DNA from: Candidatus Thiosymbion ectosymbiont of Robbea hypermnestra
GTDB taxonomy: Bacteria; Pseudomonadota; Gammaproteobacteria; Chromatiales; Chromatiaceae
Reading direction: 5' to 3'
Length of the DNA stretch: 14,802 nucleotides
Assembly: GCA_020443945.1 (NCBI GenBank)
Contig: JAIZWN010000112.1
Location: forward strand, 1 to 14,802
Below are positions 6,740 through 13,892 of this stretch, piece by piece. A program made the position numbers and the translations under genes. Numbering within the stretch: position 1 is the stretch's first letter; every line of letters begins with the position of its first letter. The notes below the pieces were generated by a model, which saw only the letters and a program-made list of their open reading frames with translations, ran no database searches and was not told the DNA's origin.

Positions 6740-7630
6740 TTACCGTACCGGCACCTCCAGCGAATCGGGGTAGAGCTCGATCCCCAACTTTTTCCCGACC
6801 GGGCGCGCCAGCTCGTCGATCATGGGCGAGACTACAATCATCCGGTCCGCCTGTCGGTGGTGTCGCTTCTCATAGAACCGAACCTTGCGCGCGAAGGCGT
6901 GCATGTCGGATTTACTCATGGATGATTTGAGCTCGCAGAGAATCAAGAGGCCGTTCTTGATAATCACGTCGAGCTCGACCTGATCCGGTTGACCGAAGAC
7001 CTCGCCTGCCTCGTCGAACTCGGTCACATTGAGCACCTCCACCCCGAAGCTCTTTTCCAGGATGGCGGCCAAGGCATCGCGGAAGGCCCGCTCCGATTGG
7101 GTACCCCAACGCGCGCCCACAGCGGTGGTCGAGCGCGCCAATCTGTCCACCTTCTCATTCATTTTGTCGAATTGGGTATCCCAATGCGCGCCCATGGCGG
7201 CAGTCGAGCGCGCCAATCTGTCCACCTTCTCATTCACTTCGTCGAAGCGTCGGTTGGATTCCTCCCACTTACGGTTTTGCTCGTCCCATCTACGTTTATC
7301 CTCGGCCTTTTGCTCCTCCCATTTGCGATTTTGTTCGTCCCACTTACGGTTTTGCTCGTCCCATCTACGCTTATCCTCGGCCTTTTGCTCCTCCCACTTA
7401 CGCTTATCCTCGGCCTTTTGTTCCGCCCATTTACGGCTTTGCGCCTCTCGCTCCCGCGCCAGCTCATTCAGCATCCGGGTAAAACGGTCCTCCGTTTCCA
7501 CCTTAGAGGGAAAGTGCTCGCGCGCAACGCTCAGAATATGGTCGCCGAGTGATGGATCGCTACGCAGCAGCTCCGGGAGATGGCCGCGCATGGTGCGAAC
7601 CATCTCTTCTTCCGTCACAAATCCAGTCAT
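6740..7630 (-). CDS. PD-(D/E)XK nuclease-like protein with long coiled coil (DUF3782-like)
   Basis: A 296-residue protein. Residues about 50-135 are a highly charged helix built from repeats of the type KWEEQKAEDKRRWDEQNR. Residues 133-143 and 158-168 are two identical NEKVDRLARST copies 25 residues apart. The C-terminal domain has a nuclease-like set: Glu180 (SERAF), Asp221 (VELDVII), Glu233 and Lys235 (LCELKSS), with the D-x11-ExK spacing expected of PD-(D/E)XK folds. Such DUF3782-type proteins are common in cyanobacteria and large-genome proteobacteria and have no settled function. Its ATG overlaps the TAXI gene stop as ATGA (7627-7630), implying coupled translation, and it ends 55 nt before the permease. 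A nuclease-like gene inside a transport operon is unexpected. Confidence 0.8.
   Translation of the reverse strand: MTGFVTEEEMVRTMRGHLPELLRSDPSLGDHILSVAREHFPSKVETEDRFTRMLNELAREREAQSRKWAEQKAEDKRKWEEQKAEDKRRWDEQNRKWDEQNRKWEEQKAEDKRRWDEQNRKWEESNRRFDEVNEKVDRLARSTAAMGAHWDTQFDKMNEKVDRLARSTTAVGARWGTQSERAFRDALAAILEKSFGVEVLNVTEFDEAGEVFGQPDQVELDVIIKNGLLILCELKSSMSKSDMHAFARKVRFYEKRHHRQADRMIVVSPMIDELARPVGKKLGIELYPDSLEVPVR
7098..7247 (-). repeat. Tandem 75-bp duplication inside the nuclease-like gene
   Basis: Two adjacent copies of about 75 bp (7098-7172 and 7173-7247) share long identical runs, such as GTCGAGCGCGCCAATCTGTC on the plus strand at 7128 and again at 7203. The length is 25 codons, so the frame is kept. 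They encode the two NEKVDRLARST blocks. Confidence 0.75.
7262..7440 (-). repeat. Degenerate short tandem repeats encoding a charged coiled coil
   Basis: Units of about 21 and 33-36 bp recur. TATCCTCGGCCTTTTG appears three times on the plus strand, in the copies starting near 7298, 7371 and 7406, alternating with blocks of the CTCGTCCCATCTACG type. They encode KW(D/E)EQ and QKAEDKRRW repeats. Copy number is likely to vary between strains. Confidence 0.7.
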
Positions 7631-8610
7631 GGTAGCAGCCCCTTTTCTTTCCAGAACCTCTCGGCGCCCGGATGCAGGGGGGTGAGGTTCCTGTTGATGC
7701 CGCCGATGCCGGTCTTCAGGCTCATTTCCTCGAAGGTCGTTTTCTGGTCGCGCATGTATTTGAGCCCTTTCTCCGTGTAGAGCTTGGACAGCAAATCATA
7801 AACGATATCATCCGGAACCTCGGCGTTGGCGACCCACAGGGCCGAGTCCTGGAAGGAGGGTACGTCTTTATCGACGCCCTTGTAGGTTCCCGCCGGGATC
7901 TCAATCCGGGTGAAGTAGGGATATTTCTCGTAGAAACCGCTCTCGACGGCATCCTTGTGAAGATCGACGAGGTCGATGTCGTTGGTCTGGGCGGCCGTCA
8001 TCACAGCACCGGAGGGAAAGCCGGTAAACAGCCAGAAGACATCGAGCTGGTTGTTTCCAAAGGCGCTGGCGGCGTCGTTATAGCCCATGGCGTTGCGCTC
8101 GATCTTGTCCCAGAGCCCCAGGTGGGTGAAGAAAAGCTCGCAGTTGGCGAAGGCCCCCGAGCCGGCGTTACCCACGCCGACCTTTTTGTCTTGCAGGTCC
8201 TTCACGCTGGTTATGCCGGAGTCCTTGCGCACTATCAGCTGGGCGGGCGATCCGTAGAGATGGGCCACCGCCAATACCTTGTCGTATTTTCTGTCGTCAT
8301 GCTTCAATTTGCCTTCACGCCCGAGATGGATGTGTCCAGAAAAGACCACGCCGAGCTGCATCCGGCCGGCGTTCACCTTGCGCAGGTTCTCGACCGAGCC
8401 GGCGGAGGACTGGGCCTTGACCCTGTAATCCCTGGATTTCTTCACGGGTCCGTAAGTCTGAATGGCGTTGGCGACGATCTGGAAGGTCCCGCCCGCGGGG
8501 CCCCCGCCGAACACGACGCGTTTGCCGGCCAGGCCGACGGAAGGGACGGTAAGCGTGCCGATCAGGAGGGCGATGCCTGCGGTGAGGAGCATTCTCGGGT
8601 GCATCTTCAT
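7627..8610 (-). CDS. TAXI family TRAP transporter solute-binding protein
   Basis: A 327-residue periplasmic receptor that captures the ligand and presents it to the TRAP permease. A Sec signal peptide is evident: basic MKMHPR, a hydrophobic core to about residue 25, and likely cleavage after Ala28 (VGLA-GK). TAXI features follow: VVFGGGPAGGTFQIVANAI at about 32-50, VGVGNAGSGAF in the middle and IPAGTYKG towards the end. The ATG at 8610 has AAGGA about 8 nt upstream. It is the first gene of the minus-strand operon and overlaps the nuclease-like gene by four bases. No two-component or LysR regulator lies beside it. Confidence 0.95.
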   Translation of the reverse strand: MKMHPRMLLTAGIALLIGTLTVPSVGLAGKRVVFGGGPAGGTFQIVANAIQTYGPVKKSRDYRVKAQSSAGSVENLRKVNAGRMQLGVVFSGHIHLGREGKLKHDDRKYDKVLAVAHLYGSPAQLIVRKDSGITSVKDLQDKKVGVGNAGSGAFANCELFFTHLGLWDKIERNAMGYNDAASAFGNNQLDVFWLFTGFPSGAVMTAAQTNDIDLVDLHKDAVESGFYEKYPYFTRIEIPAGTYKGVDKDVPSFQDSALWVANAEVPDDIVYDLLSKLYTEKGLKYMRDQKTTFEEMSLKTGIGGINRNLTPLHPGAERFWKEKGLLP

Positions 8611-8682
8611 GAGCTTTTCCTTCTGTAGTGGTAGTGGATAAGGTTCCGGTGGGGAACGGGGCCGACAGGCGGCGGGACTCCC

Positions 8683-8704
8683 TATTAAAACATTCCCGAG
8701 GGAA
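8683..8704 (-). promoter_or_regulatory. Candidate promoter/operator of the TRAP operon
   Basis: TTCCCGAGGGAA (8693-8704) is an inverted repeat of TTCCC around GA. It lies next to TTTAAT on the minus strand (8689-8684), a plausible -10 hexamer about 75 nt before the TAXI start. No convincing -35 is visible, so this is tentative. Confidence 0.25.
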
Positions 8705-8726
8705 GAATGGGCGTCGGGTCCGCGTC

Positions 8727-8740
8727 TGCCGGTACCGGCA
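8727..8740. promoter_or_regulatory. Perfect 14-bp palindrome
   Basis: TGCCGGTACCGGCA reads the same on both strands. A perfect palindrome in a divergent promoter region is a reasonable site for a dimeric regulator. It could equally be part of the neighbouring repeat material. Confidence 0.35.
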
Positions 8741-8750
8741 TGGGGGCCAG

Positions 8751-8830
8751 TCTCGAGGTTCCAGCGTCATGGAGCCCTGGCCGTCGGAGCGGCCCGGCGG
8801 CGTTCCTGCCCGCTGGAGCCTGGGAACGAG
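8751..8830. repeat. Degenerate interspersed repeat of the GGAGC/GGGAACGAG type
   Basis: TCTCGAGGTTCCAGCGTC at the left and CGCTGGAGCCTGGGAACGAG at the right form imperfect inverted termini around a GC-rich middle. Similar palindromic intergenic repeats built on CTCGTTCCCA/GGAGC are common in environmental proteobacteria. The identification is from memory of that pattern. Confidence 0.35.
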
Positions 8831-8970
8831 CGTAGAAGAGGATGCGACGAAACGGCCCAATGGCCCAGGCCGGATTGAGCATGGGAAATTCGGTAGTGGG
8901 TAAGATTTCGAGTGGGAACCGGGCCGGTCATGGTGAATTATCGACGGCATTTGGAGTCCGTGCCTACCAA

Positions 8971-8987
8971 GCCGGCAGGATGCCGGC
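8971..8987. repeat. GCCGGC hairpin
   Basis: GCCGGC (8971-8976) and GCCGGC (8982-8987) flank AGGAT and can form a 6-bp stem. This GCCGGCAGGATGCCGGC pattern resembles a common intergenic palindromic repeat. Confidence 0.4.
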
Positions 8988-9105
8988 GCACCCAACCGGC
9001 AAAACGAAAGGCTTCGGTCACCACCTTCCTGGGAGAGCTGCCTTCCAGGCGGCAAACAGACGGTCAGATTAAGCAAGGCTATCACTTCAAATTTACCGCT
9101 ACTAA

Positions 9106-11370
9106 ATGATGGACACTGGTCTATATTCATTGGTCACGATAGCGCGATTTCATCAGGTTCCCGCTGATTCCGAACAGCTCGCTCACCAATTCGGTGAGCC
9201 GGGAAAATCGTTTTCCGACACCAACCTGTTGTTGGCCGCCAAAGCCTTGACCCTCAAGGCCAAACGCGTTTCGCCGCGCCTTGCGACAATTAATGACGAT
9301 GTCCTTCCTGCTATCGCCAAGGCGGCCGATGGCAATTACTTCATCCTCGCCCGTGTCGCTACCGAATCCGGCGACACGCCGTCGGATTCTTCTCCCTCGT
9401 TTCTGATCCAGGATCCGCGCGAGCAGTCGCCGCGCTCCGTATCCCTGGCACAGTTCGAGCAGCTATGGTCGGGGGAATTGATCTTGCTGACCCGGCGCCA
9501 GGGGTTGGGTGATACCCTTCAGCAAAGGTTCGATATCTCCTGGTTCATCCCTTCTCTGGTCAAATACCGCAAGCTGTTCGGCGAGGTCTTGATTGCCTCC
9601 TTCTTCCTGCAACTATTCGCCTTGGTCACACCCCTGTTCTTTCAGGTGGTTATGGACAAGGTACTGGTGCATCGCGGCTTTACCACCCTGGATGTACTGG
9701 CGATCGGATTTTTCGTGATCGTGGTGTTCGAGGCGTTCCTGGGGGGCTTTCGCAACTACCTGTTCAGCCACACCGCCAACCGGGTGGACGTGGAGCTGGG
9801 TTCCCGTCTGTTCAGTCACCTGTTGGGCCTGCCGTTGGCCTACTTCGAGTCCCGCCAGGTAGGGCAGAACGTGGCCCGGGTACGCGAGCTGGACACCATC
9901 CGCAACTTCATCACCGGCACCGCGCTGACGCTCGTTATCGACCTGTTCTTCGTCTTCGTCTTTCTCGGCGTGATGTGGTACTACAGTCCCACGCTCACCT
10001 GGATCGTGTTGGCCACCGTGCCTGCCTATGTGGTGTTATCCATCTTCATCACTCCAATCCTGCGCCGTCGCCTAGATGACAAGTTCAAGCACGGCGCCGC
10101 CAATACCGCCTTCCTCACCGAATCCATCACCGGCATCGGCACGGTAAAATCCATGTCGGTGGAGCCGCAAATGCGGCGCAAGCTGGAAGATCACCTGTCC
10201 AGCTACGTGCATGCATCCTTCCGCAGCCAAAACCTCGGTAACATCGCCAACCAGATCGCGGGGCTGGTCAACAAGCTGATGACCTTGGGCATCATCTGGT
10301 GGGGCACCCATCTGGCGATCGAGGGCGTGATTACGGTAGGGCAACTGGTTGCCTTCAATATGCTGGCGGGCCGGGTCAGCGGACCTGTGTTGAAGCTGGT
10401 GCAGCTGTGGCAGGAGTTCCAGCAAGCCGGCATTTCCATCGATCGTCTCGGAGATATCCTCAATACGCCCCGCGAGCCGGGCTTCAACCCCAACCGTTCA
10501 CGGTTGCCTTCGCTGCAAGGGGCCGTTGCCCTCGACCATGTCAGATTCCGCTACCGGGTGGATGGTCCGTTGATCTTGCAGGAGATCGATCTGCACGTGA
10601 AACCGGGCGAGGTGATCGGCATCGTGGGTCGCTCCGGTTCCGGCAAAAGCACCATTACCAAGCTGATTCAACGTCTTTACGTACCTGAATCGGGTCGCGT
10701 GCTGGTCGATGGCGTCGATCTTGCTATGATCGACACGGCATGGCTCCGCCGTCAAATCGGCGTGGTGCTGCAAGAGAATTTCCTGTTCAATCGCAGCATT
10801 CGGGAAAATATCGCTCTGGTAGACCCCTCCATTCCCATGGAGCGCGTGGTTGCCGCCGCCAGGCTGTCAGGCGCCCACGAGTTCATCGTCGAATTACCGG
10901 AAGGTTATGACGCCTTGGTAGGCGAACAAGGCAGCAACCTGTCCGGCGGGCAACGTCAACGTTTAGCCATTGCACGCGCCTTGATCGATCAGCCGCGCAT
11001 TCTGATCCTGGACGAAGCCACCAGCGCCCTGGATTACGAATCCGAACGCCTGATTCAGGACAACATGGCGCGCATTTGTCGAGGAAGGACGGTGTTCATC
11101 ATTGCCCATCGCCTGAGCACCGTGCGGGCCTGCGACCGCATCCTCGTGATGGACAAGGGACGCATCGTCGAGCAAGGCAAGCACGATGAGCTGCTCCGAC
11201 AAAACGGTTATTATGCCAAGCTGCACAGCTATCAAAACCACCGCCCGCACCTGAAAACAATAGCGGTAGAACCCAAGACATCGAGTGTACAATTCGCGTC
11301 GTCCCACCCCGAAAGCGGTTCCTTTCGGGTTGAGAGAAAAGGCCCCGAGGCGCGGGAGAGCAAAGAATGA
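9106..11370 (+). CDS. Type I secretion ABC transporter, HlyB type
   Basis: A 754-residue inner-membrane exporter that energises one-step secretion through HlyD and TolC. Residues about 1-130 form a C39-like domain beginning TGLYSLVTIARFHQV. As in HlyB, the catalytic cysteine of true C39 peptidases is absent, so it should bind the RTX cargo rather than cleave it. A transmembrane domain follows (about 150-440). The ATPase has Walker A GRSGSGKST (508-516), Q-loop Gln556, signature LSGGQ (612-616), Walker B ILILDE (632-637) and His668. A polar tail of about 45 residues follows the usual end. The start (ATG 9106 or the adjacent ATG 9109) has no Shine-Dalgarno. The gene overlaps the adaptor gene by ATGA. 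Confidence 0.96.
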   Translation: MMDTGLYSLVTIARFHQVPADSEQLAHQFGEPGKSFSDTNLLLAAKALTLKAKRVSPRLATINDDVLPAIAKAADGNYFILARVATESGDTPSDSSPSFLIQDPREQSPRSVSLAQFEQLWSGELILLTRRQGLGDTLQQRFDISWFIPSLVKYRKLFGEVLIASFFLQLFALVTPLFFQVVMDKVLVHRGFTTLDVLAIGFFVIVVFEAFLGGFRNYLFSHTANRVDVELGSRLFSHLLGLPLAYFESRQVGQNVARVRELDTIRNFITGTALTLVIDLFFVFVFLGVMWYYSPTLTWIVLATVPAYVVLSIFITPILRRRLDDKFKHGAANTAFLTESITGIGTVKSMSVEPQMRRKLEDHLSSYVHASFRSQNLGNIANQIAGLVNKLMTLGIIWWGTHLAIEGVITVGQLVAFNMLAGRVSGPVLKLVQLWQEFQQAGISIDRLGDILNTPREPGFNPNRSRLPSLQGAVALDHVRFRYRVDGPLILQEIDLHVKPGEVIGIVGRSGSGKSTITKLIQRLYVPESGRVLVDGVDLAMIDTAWLRRQIGVVLQENFLFNRSIRENIALVDPSIPMERVVAAARLSGAHEFIVELPEGYDALVGEQGSNLSGGQRQRLAIARALIDQPRILILDEATSALDYESERLIQDNMARICRGRTVFIIAHRLSTVRACDRILVMDKGRIVEQGKHDELLRQNGYYAKLHSYQNHRPHLKTIAVEPKTSSVQFASSHPESGSFRVERKGPEARESKE

Positions 11371-12782
11371 GGGCCTTGGCCGTATTGAAAGACGCCTGGC
11401 AAAACCGCGACAAGTTGAGCGATGCCAACCGGTCTCGGGAGCTGGCGGCCTTCTTGCCCGCCGCCCTGGAAATCCAGGAATCGCCGCCCAATCCGCTGGT
11501 GCGCCGGTTGGCCTGGAGTCTGCTGGTGCTGGTGGTGATCGCCGTCATCTGGACCGTTCTGGGGCAGGTCGATATCGTCGCCTCGGCAGAGGGAAAAATC
11601 ATCCCGAGCTCGCGGGTCAAACAAGTCCAGCCCTTGGAAAAAGGTGTCGTGAAAGCCTTGCTGGTCAACGAAGGGGACTACGTGAAACAAGGCCAGCCCT
11701 TGGTCGAACTCGATACCACCGTGACTCAAGCCGATCAAAAACGACTGGAATCGGATTTACACGGCACAGGTTTGCGGCTCATTGTAAATCAGGCCTTATT
11801 GGATATCTTGGAACAGTCGAAAAACGCTCGCAGATTCCAACTGTCCGCGGAAGAACTTGGGCTTACCTTTGACGAGAATACCAGCGAACAGGATAAAAAC
11901 CTGCACCGAAGTTTGCTGCGCCAGCAATGGCTCCAATACCAGTCCCAGCTGCAAAGCCTGCATGCCAGCTTAGACAAAACACGGGCGGAACAGGCCGCCG
12001 TCAAGGCAAGCATCGCCAAACTGGAACAGACGCTACCCATCGTTAAAAAGCGGGCGAGAATTCTGAAAAAACTACATGGCAAAAATTACGTTTCAGAAAA
12101 CGACTATCTACTCGCCGAACAAGAACGTATTCAGCAAGCTCAGGACCTGGCGGCGGAAAAACAACGTTTGAAGCAATTGCAGTCCGCTGGAACCGAAGTG
12201 CTGGAACAAATCAATCTGCACCAGGCCCAAACCCGCGGCACGGTGCTGGCGGAAATCACCCAGCAACAGCGCCAGATCACTGCGCTGGAAGAGGAAGTGA
12301 ATAAAGCTCGCGATATCAATGCCAAGCAAGTTCTCTACGCGCCGGTCGATGGGCGTGTCCAGGAGCTTACCATCAGTACGGTTGGCGGTGTGGTTACCGA
12401 GGCGCAACAACTCATGTTGGTCGTGCCCGATGAGGAGCAGATAGAAGCACAAGTGTTTTTAGCAAACAAGGACATCGGCTTCGTCCACGAGGACATGCCG
12501 GCCGACGTCAAGGTCCACACCTTCCCCTTCACCAAGTACGGCGTGATCGAGGCCGAGGTGACGAACGTTTCCGACGACGCCATCGTGGACGAGGAACGTG
12601 GTCTGATCTACAGTATGCAGCTGCGCATGGCTCGCAACACCATCCGGGTGAACGGCAAGGAAGTGCGTTTGATGCCCGGCATGGGTGTAACAGCGGAAAT
12701 GAGAACGGGCAAGCGGCGGATTATCGAGTTTTTTCTCGCGCCCTTGCTGAAAGCAAAAAGTGAAAGTATTCGGGAACGATAA
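11367..12782 (+). CDS. Type I secretion periplasmic adaptor, HlyD family
   Basis: A 471-residue membrane-fusion protein linking the ABC exporter to outer-membrane TolC. It has a cytoplasmic N-terminus, one membrane helix at about residues 48-66 (LAWSLLVLVVIAVIWTVLG), and a lipoyl-like half motif at about 75-118 (VASAEGKIIPSSRVKQVQPL, then NEGDYVKQGQPLVELD). A long alpha-hairpin coiled coil spans about 120-325. The second lipoyl half (YAPVDGRVQEL) and the HlyD C-terminal domain follow. Its ATG lies inside the ABC gene stop (ATGA, 11367-11370), so translation is coupled. The next gene starts 145 nt later with clearly different base composition. Confidence 0.95.
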   Translation: MRALAVLKDAWQNRDKLSDANRSRELAAFLPAALEIQESPPNPLVRRLAWSLLVLVVIAVIWTVLGQVDIVASAEGKIIPSSRVKQVQPLEKGVVKALLVNEGDYVKQGQPLVELDTTVTQADQKRLESDLHGTGLRLIVNQALLDILEQSKNARRFQLSAEELGLTFDENTSEQDKNLHRSLLRQQWLQYQSQLQSLHASLDKTRAEQAAVKASIAKLEQTLPIVKKRARILKKLHGKNYVSENDYLLAEQERIQQAQDLAAEKQRLKQLQSAGTEVLEQINLHQAQTRGTVLAEITQQQRQITALEEEVNKARDINAKQVLYAPVDGRVQELTISTVGGVVTEAQQLMLVVPDEEQIEAQVFLANKDIGFVHEDMPADVKVHTFPFTKYGVIEAEVTNVSDDAIVDEERGLIYSMQLRMARNTIRVNGKEVRLMPGMGVTAEMRTGKRRIIEFFLAPLLKAKSESIRER

Positions 12783-12927
12783 ATCAATAAGTTATGATTA
12801 ATCTATGTTATCGAGCGATACAACTTGTTGTTTTCAAGCAATAATGTGGGGATATCTCAGGCTCAGATCTCCGTTCTTAATGGCGTTGCCGGCAATAAAG
12901 TGATTAGTTTTGTTTGGAGGATAGATA

Positions 12928-13440
12928 ATGACAACTAATGTATTGTCTTTGCGAATCAAGTCGGTTGTTGTGGTCCGAGTGTTGTCTGTTTGTTTTTTGT
13001 TGGTTACCTCTTGCTCTATTGGTGCGCCAAATTACTCGAAGCATTTTCTATTCGAGCCCGGGGAAAAACGTTTAGAAATTAGCGTGGATAAATATTGTAC
13101 TTACGAGATAGGCATTTCATTCTCGGCTAAAGGTGGTGAACATCTGATTAAGGATACATTTGGTGGCGCAATGCATGTAAACCTGCCTGCCAAGATTGAT
13201 ATTTTTCTTTCTAACGATGCTTATCAAGAGGTTTTTTCAAAAAGGGATTTTGGCGGTTCTGAATTGGGATTTAGGTATGGTCCGAATCCGATTATGCTTA
13301 TTGCCGGAAAAGCTTATTTAATACCTGGGAAATACACGGCAAGTATCAATATCAAGAGCATAGGTAGAGATCTTTCTGATTTCGATTCAGATTTTTTTCT
13401 TGCAGGAAATCCCAAGTTGACGTGCAAAAAAATGAATTAG
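12928..13440 (+). CDS. Small predicted lipoprotein, candidate immunity or accessory protein
   Basis: A 170-residue protein with a lipoprotein signal: basic N-region, hydrophobic stretch at about residues 12-26 and lipobox VTSC with Cys29. Ser at +2 favours the outer membrane. The mature part is predicted beta-rich (FLFEPGEKRLEISVDKYCTY) with no motif I can assign firmly; a remote likeness to DUF5625-type lipoproteins is possible but unverified. GGAGG at 12916-12920 supports the ATG at 12928. Codon use is AT-rich compared with the secretion genes just upstream, suggesting separate acquisition. It lies between the type I exporter and an RTX protein with an enzyme-like head. A periplasm-facing lipoprotein there could protect the cell against that enzyme, which is inference. 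Confidence 0.75.
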   Translation: MTTNVLSLRIKSVVVVRVLSVCFLLVTSCSIGAPNYSKHFLFEPGEKRLEISVDKYCTYEIGISFSAKGGEHLIKDTFGGAMHVNLPAKIDIFLSNDAYQEVFSKRDFGGSELGFRYGPNPIMLIAGKAYLIPGKYTASINIKSIGRDLSDFDSDFFLAGNPKLTCKKMN

Positions 13441-13451
13441 GCTTGAGTTTT

Positions 13452-13468
13452 CTATTGTTGAACAATAG
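13452..13468. other. 7-bp hairpin after the lipoprotein gene
   Basis: CTATTGT (13452-13458) pairs with ACAATAG (13462-13468) around TGA, 11 nt past the stop. Flanking TTTT and AAAA could extend it across a bulge. It may end the lipoprotein transcript, although no clean T-run follows. Confidence 0.35.
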
Positions 13469-13473
13469 TGGAA

Positions 13474-13862
13474 AATCCCCCGGCTATGCTGGAGAGAAAG
13501 TGACAGTTTGACATTTTCGGGGGGAATCTGGAACACTCCGATCATGAGCCGCCAAACACACGGCGGAGAGGAGGTCCCGATGGACGAAATCAAGAGCTTA
13601 AGTCACTCCAGGCAGGAGTCCCCCTCTGTCAGGAGAGGTGTCGTGGGCAAGGGGGGATTATGTATTATGGTGGATGCGCGATGAGCAGGTGATTCGTGCG
13701 TACATCCGGCATCAAGAAGCAGAAGATCAGCGCCTAGAGAAACTGAATCTGTGGACCTGATTAACCGCCTTTAGGCAGTATAAATCGATGGGGTCGCGTT
13801 AGCGCCCCCGAAAGCCGCTTTGGGCGGCTCACAAACAAAAGCCCCCAGTCTTGCCAGGGGAT
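13474..13862 (+). mobile_element. Decayed IS200/IS605-type insertion sequence
   Basis: The element spans roughly 390 bp with the layout of IS200-like elements. A left-end imperfect hairpin starts at ATCCCCCGGC (about 13475-13499). A hairpin then overlaps the transposase ribosome binding site, CCGCC (13549-13553) with GGCGG (13562-13566). Transposase fragments follow, then an AGCCGC/GCGGCT hairpin (13813-13818/13824-13829) and a right-end imperfect hairpin, CCCCCAGTCTTGCCAGGGG (13842-13860). Intact relatives are about 700 bp, so roughly half is missing. The exact ends are uncertain by several bases. It separates the lipoprotein from the 118-residue gene, whose start is only about 30 nt past the right end. 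Confidence 0.75.
13580..13760 (+). pseudogene. tnpA: IS200-type TnpA transposase remnant
   Basis: The ATG at 13580 begins MDEIKSLSHS, the characteristic IS200 TnpA N-terminus, but this frame stops at 13682-13684 after 34 codons. In another frame a C-terminal piece reads WARGDYVLWWMRDEQ then VIRAYIRHQEAEDQRLEKLN, ending at TGA 13758-13760. This matches the transposase C-terminus, and the Tyr in AYIRHQ corresponds to the likely catalytic tyrosine. About 90-100 central codons are missing, including the HUH metal-binding motif, and the two pieces are in different frames. The product cannot be active. Confidence 0.82.
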
Positions 13863-13892
13863 TGTTACCGGCACTTTGTGCGGGAGTTGGAT

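Larger units (their letters stand above)
8611..9105. other. 495-nt divergent intergenic region
   Basis: It separates the minus-strand TRAP operon from the plus-strand type I secretion pair, so it should hold promoters for both. It contains two palindromes (8693-8704 and 8727-8740), a degenerate interspersed repeat (8751-8830) and a GCCGGC hairpin (8971-8987). Open frames here have no recognisable protein features and run through these repeats, so I call no gene. An AT-rich stretch at 9063-9105 directly precedes the ABC gene. Confidence 0.7.

Noticed and set aside
5764..6930. Long plus-strand open frame (388 codons) opposite the TRAP permease
   Set aside because: It is antisense to a clearly conserved transporter. 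Its translation is low-complexity and rich in Asp, Gly, His and Arg, typical of a GC-rich shadow frame.
7262..7440. CRISPR array, because of regularly recurring short repeats
   Set aside because: The repeats are coding, multiples of three, degenerate and without unique spacers; they encode a coiled coil.
7672..8628. 318-codon plus-strand frame opposite the TAXI binding protein
   Set aside because: It mirrors the real gene with its signal peptide and TAXI motifs on the minus strand; no domain is recognisable in the plus-strand reading.
8315..9130. 271-codon minus-strand frame across the TAXI gene and intergenic repeats
   Set aside because: It runs out of frame through the TAXI coding region and through palindromic repeats, without a ribosome binding site or recognisable motifs.
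12843..12902. Short 19-codon open frame upstream of the lipoprotein gene
   Set aside because: Too short, no ribosome binding site, no recognisable leader-peptide pattern.
13851..13892. N-terminal extension of the 118-residue protein from a TTG at 13851
   Set aside because: That start falls inside the IS right-end hairpin and lacks a ribosome binding site. The ATG at 13893 has GGGAG at good spacing.
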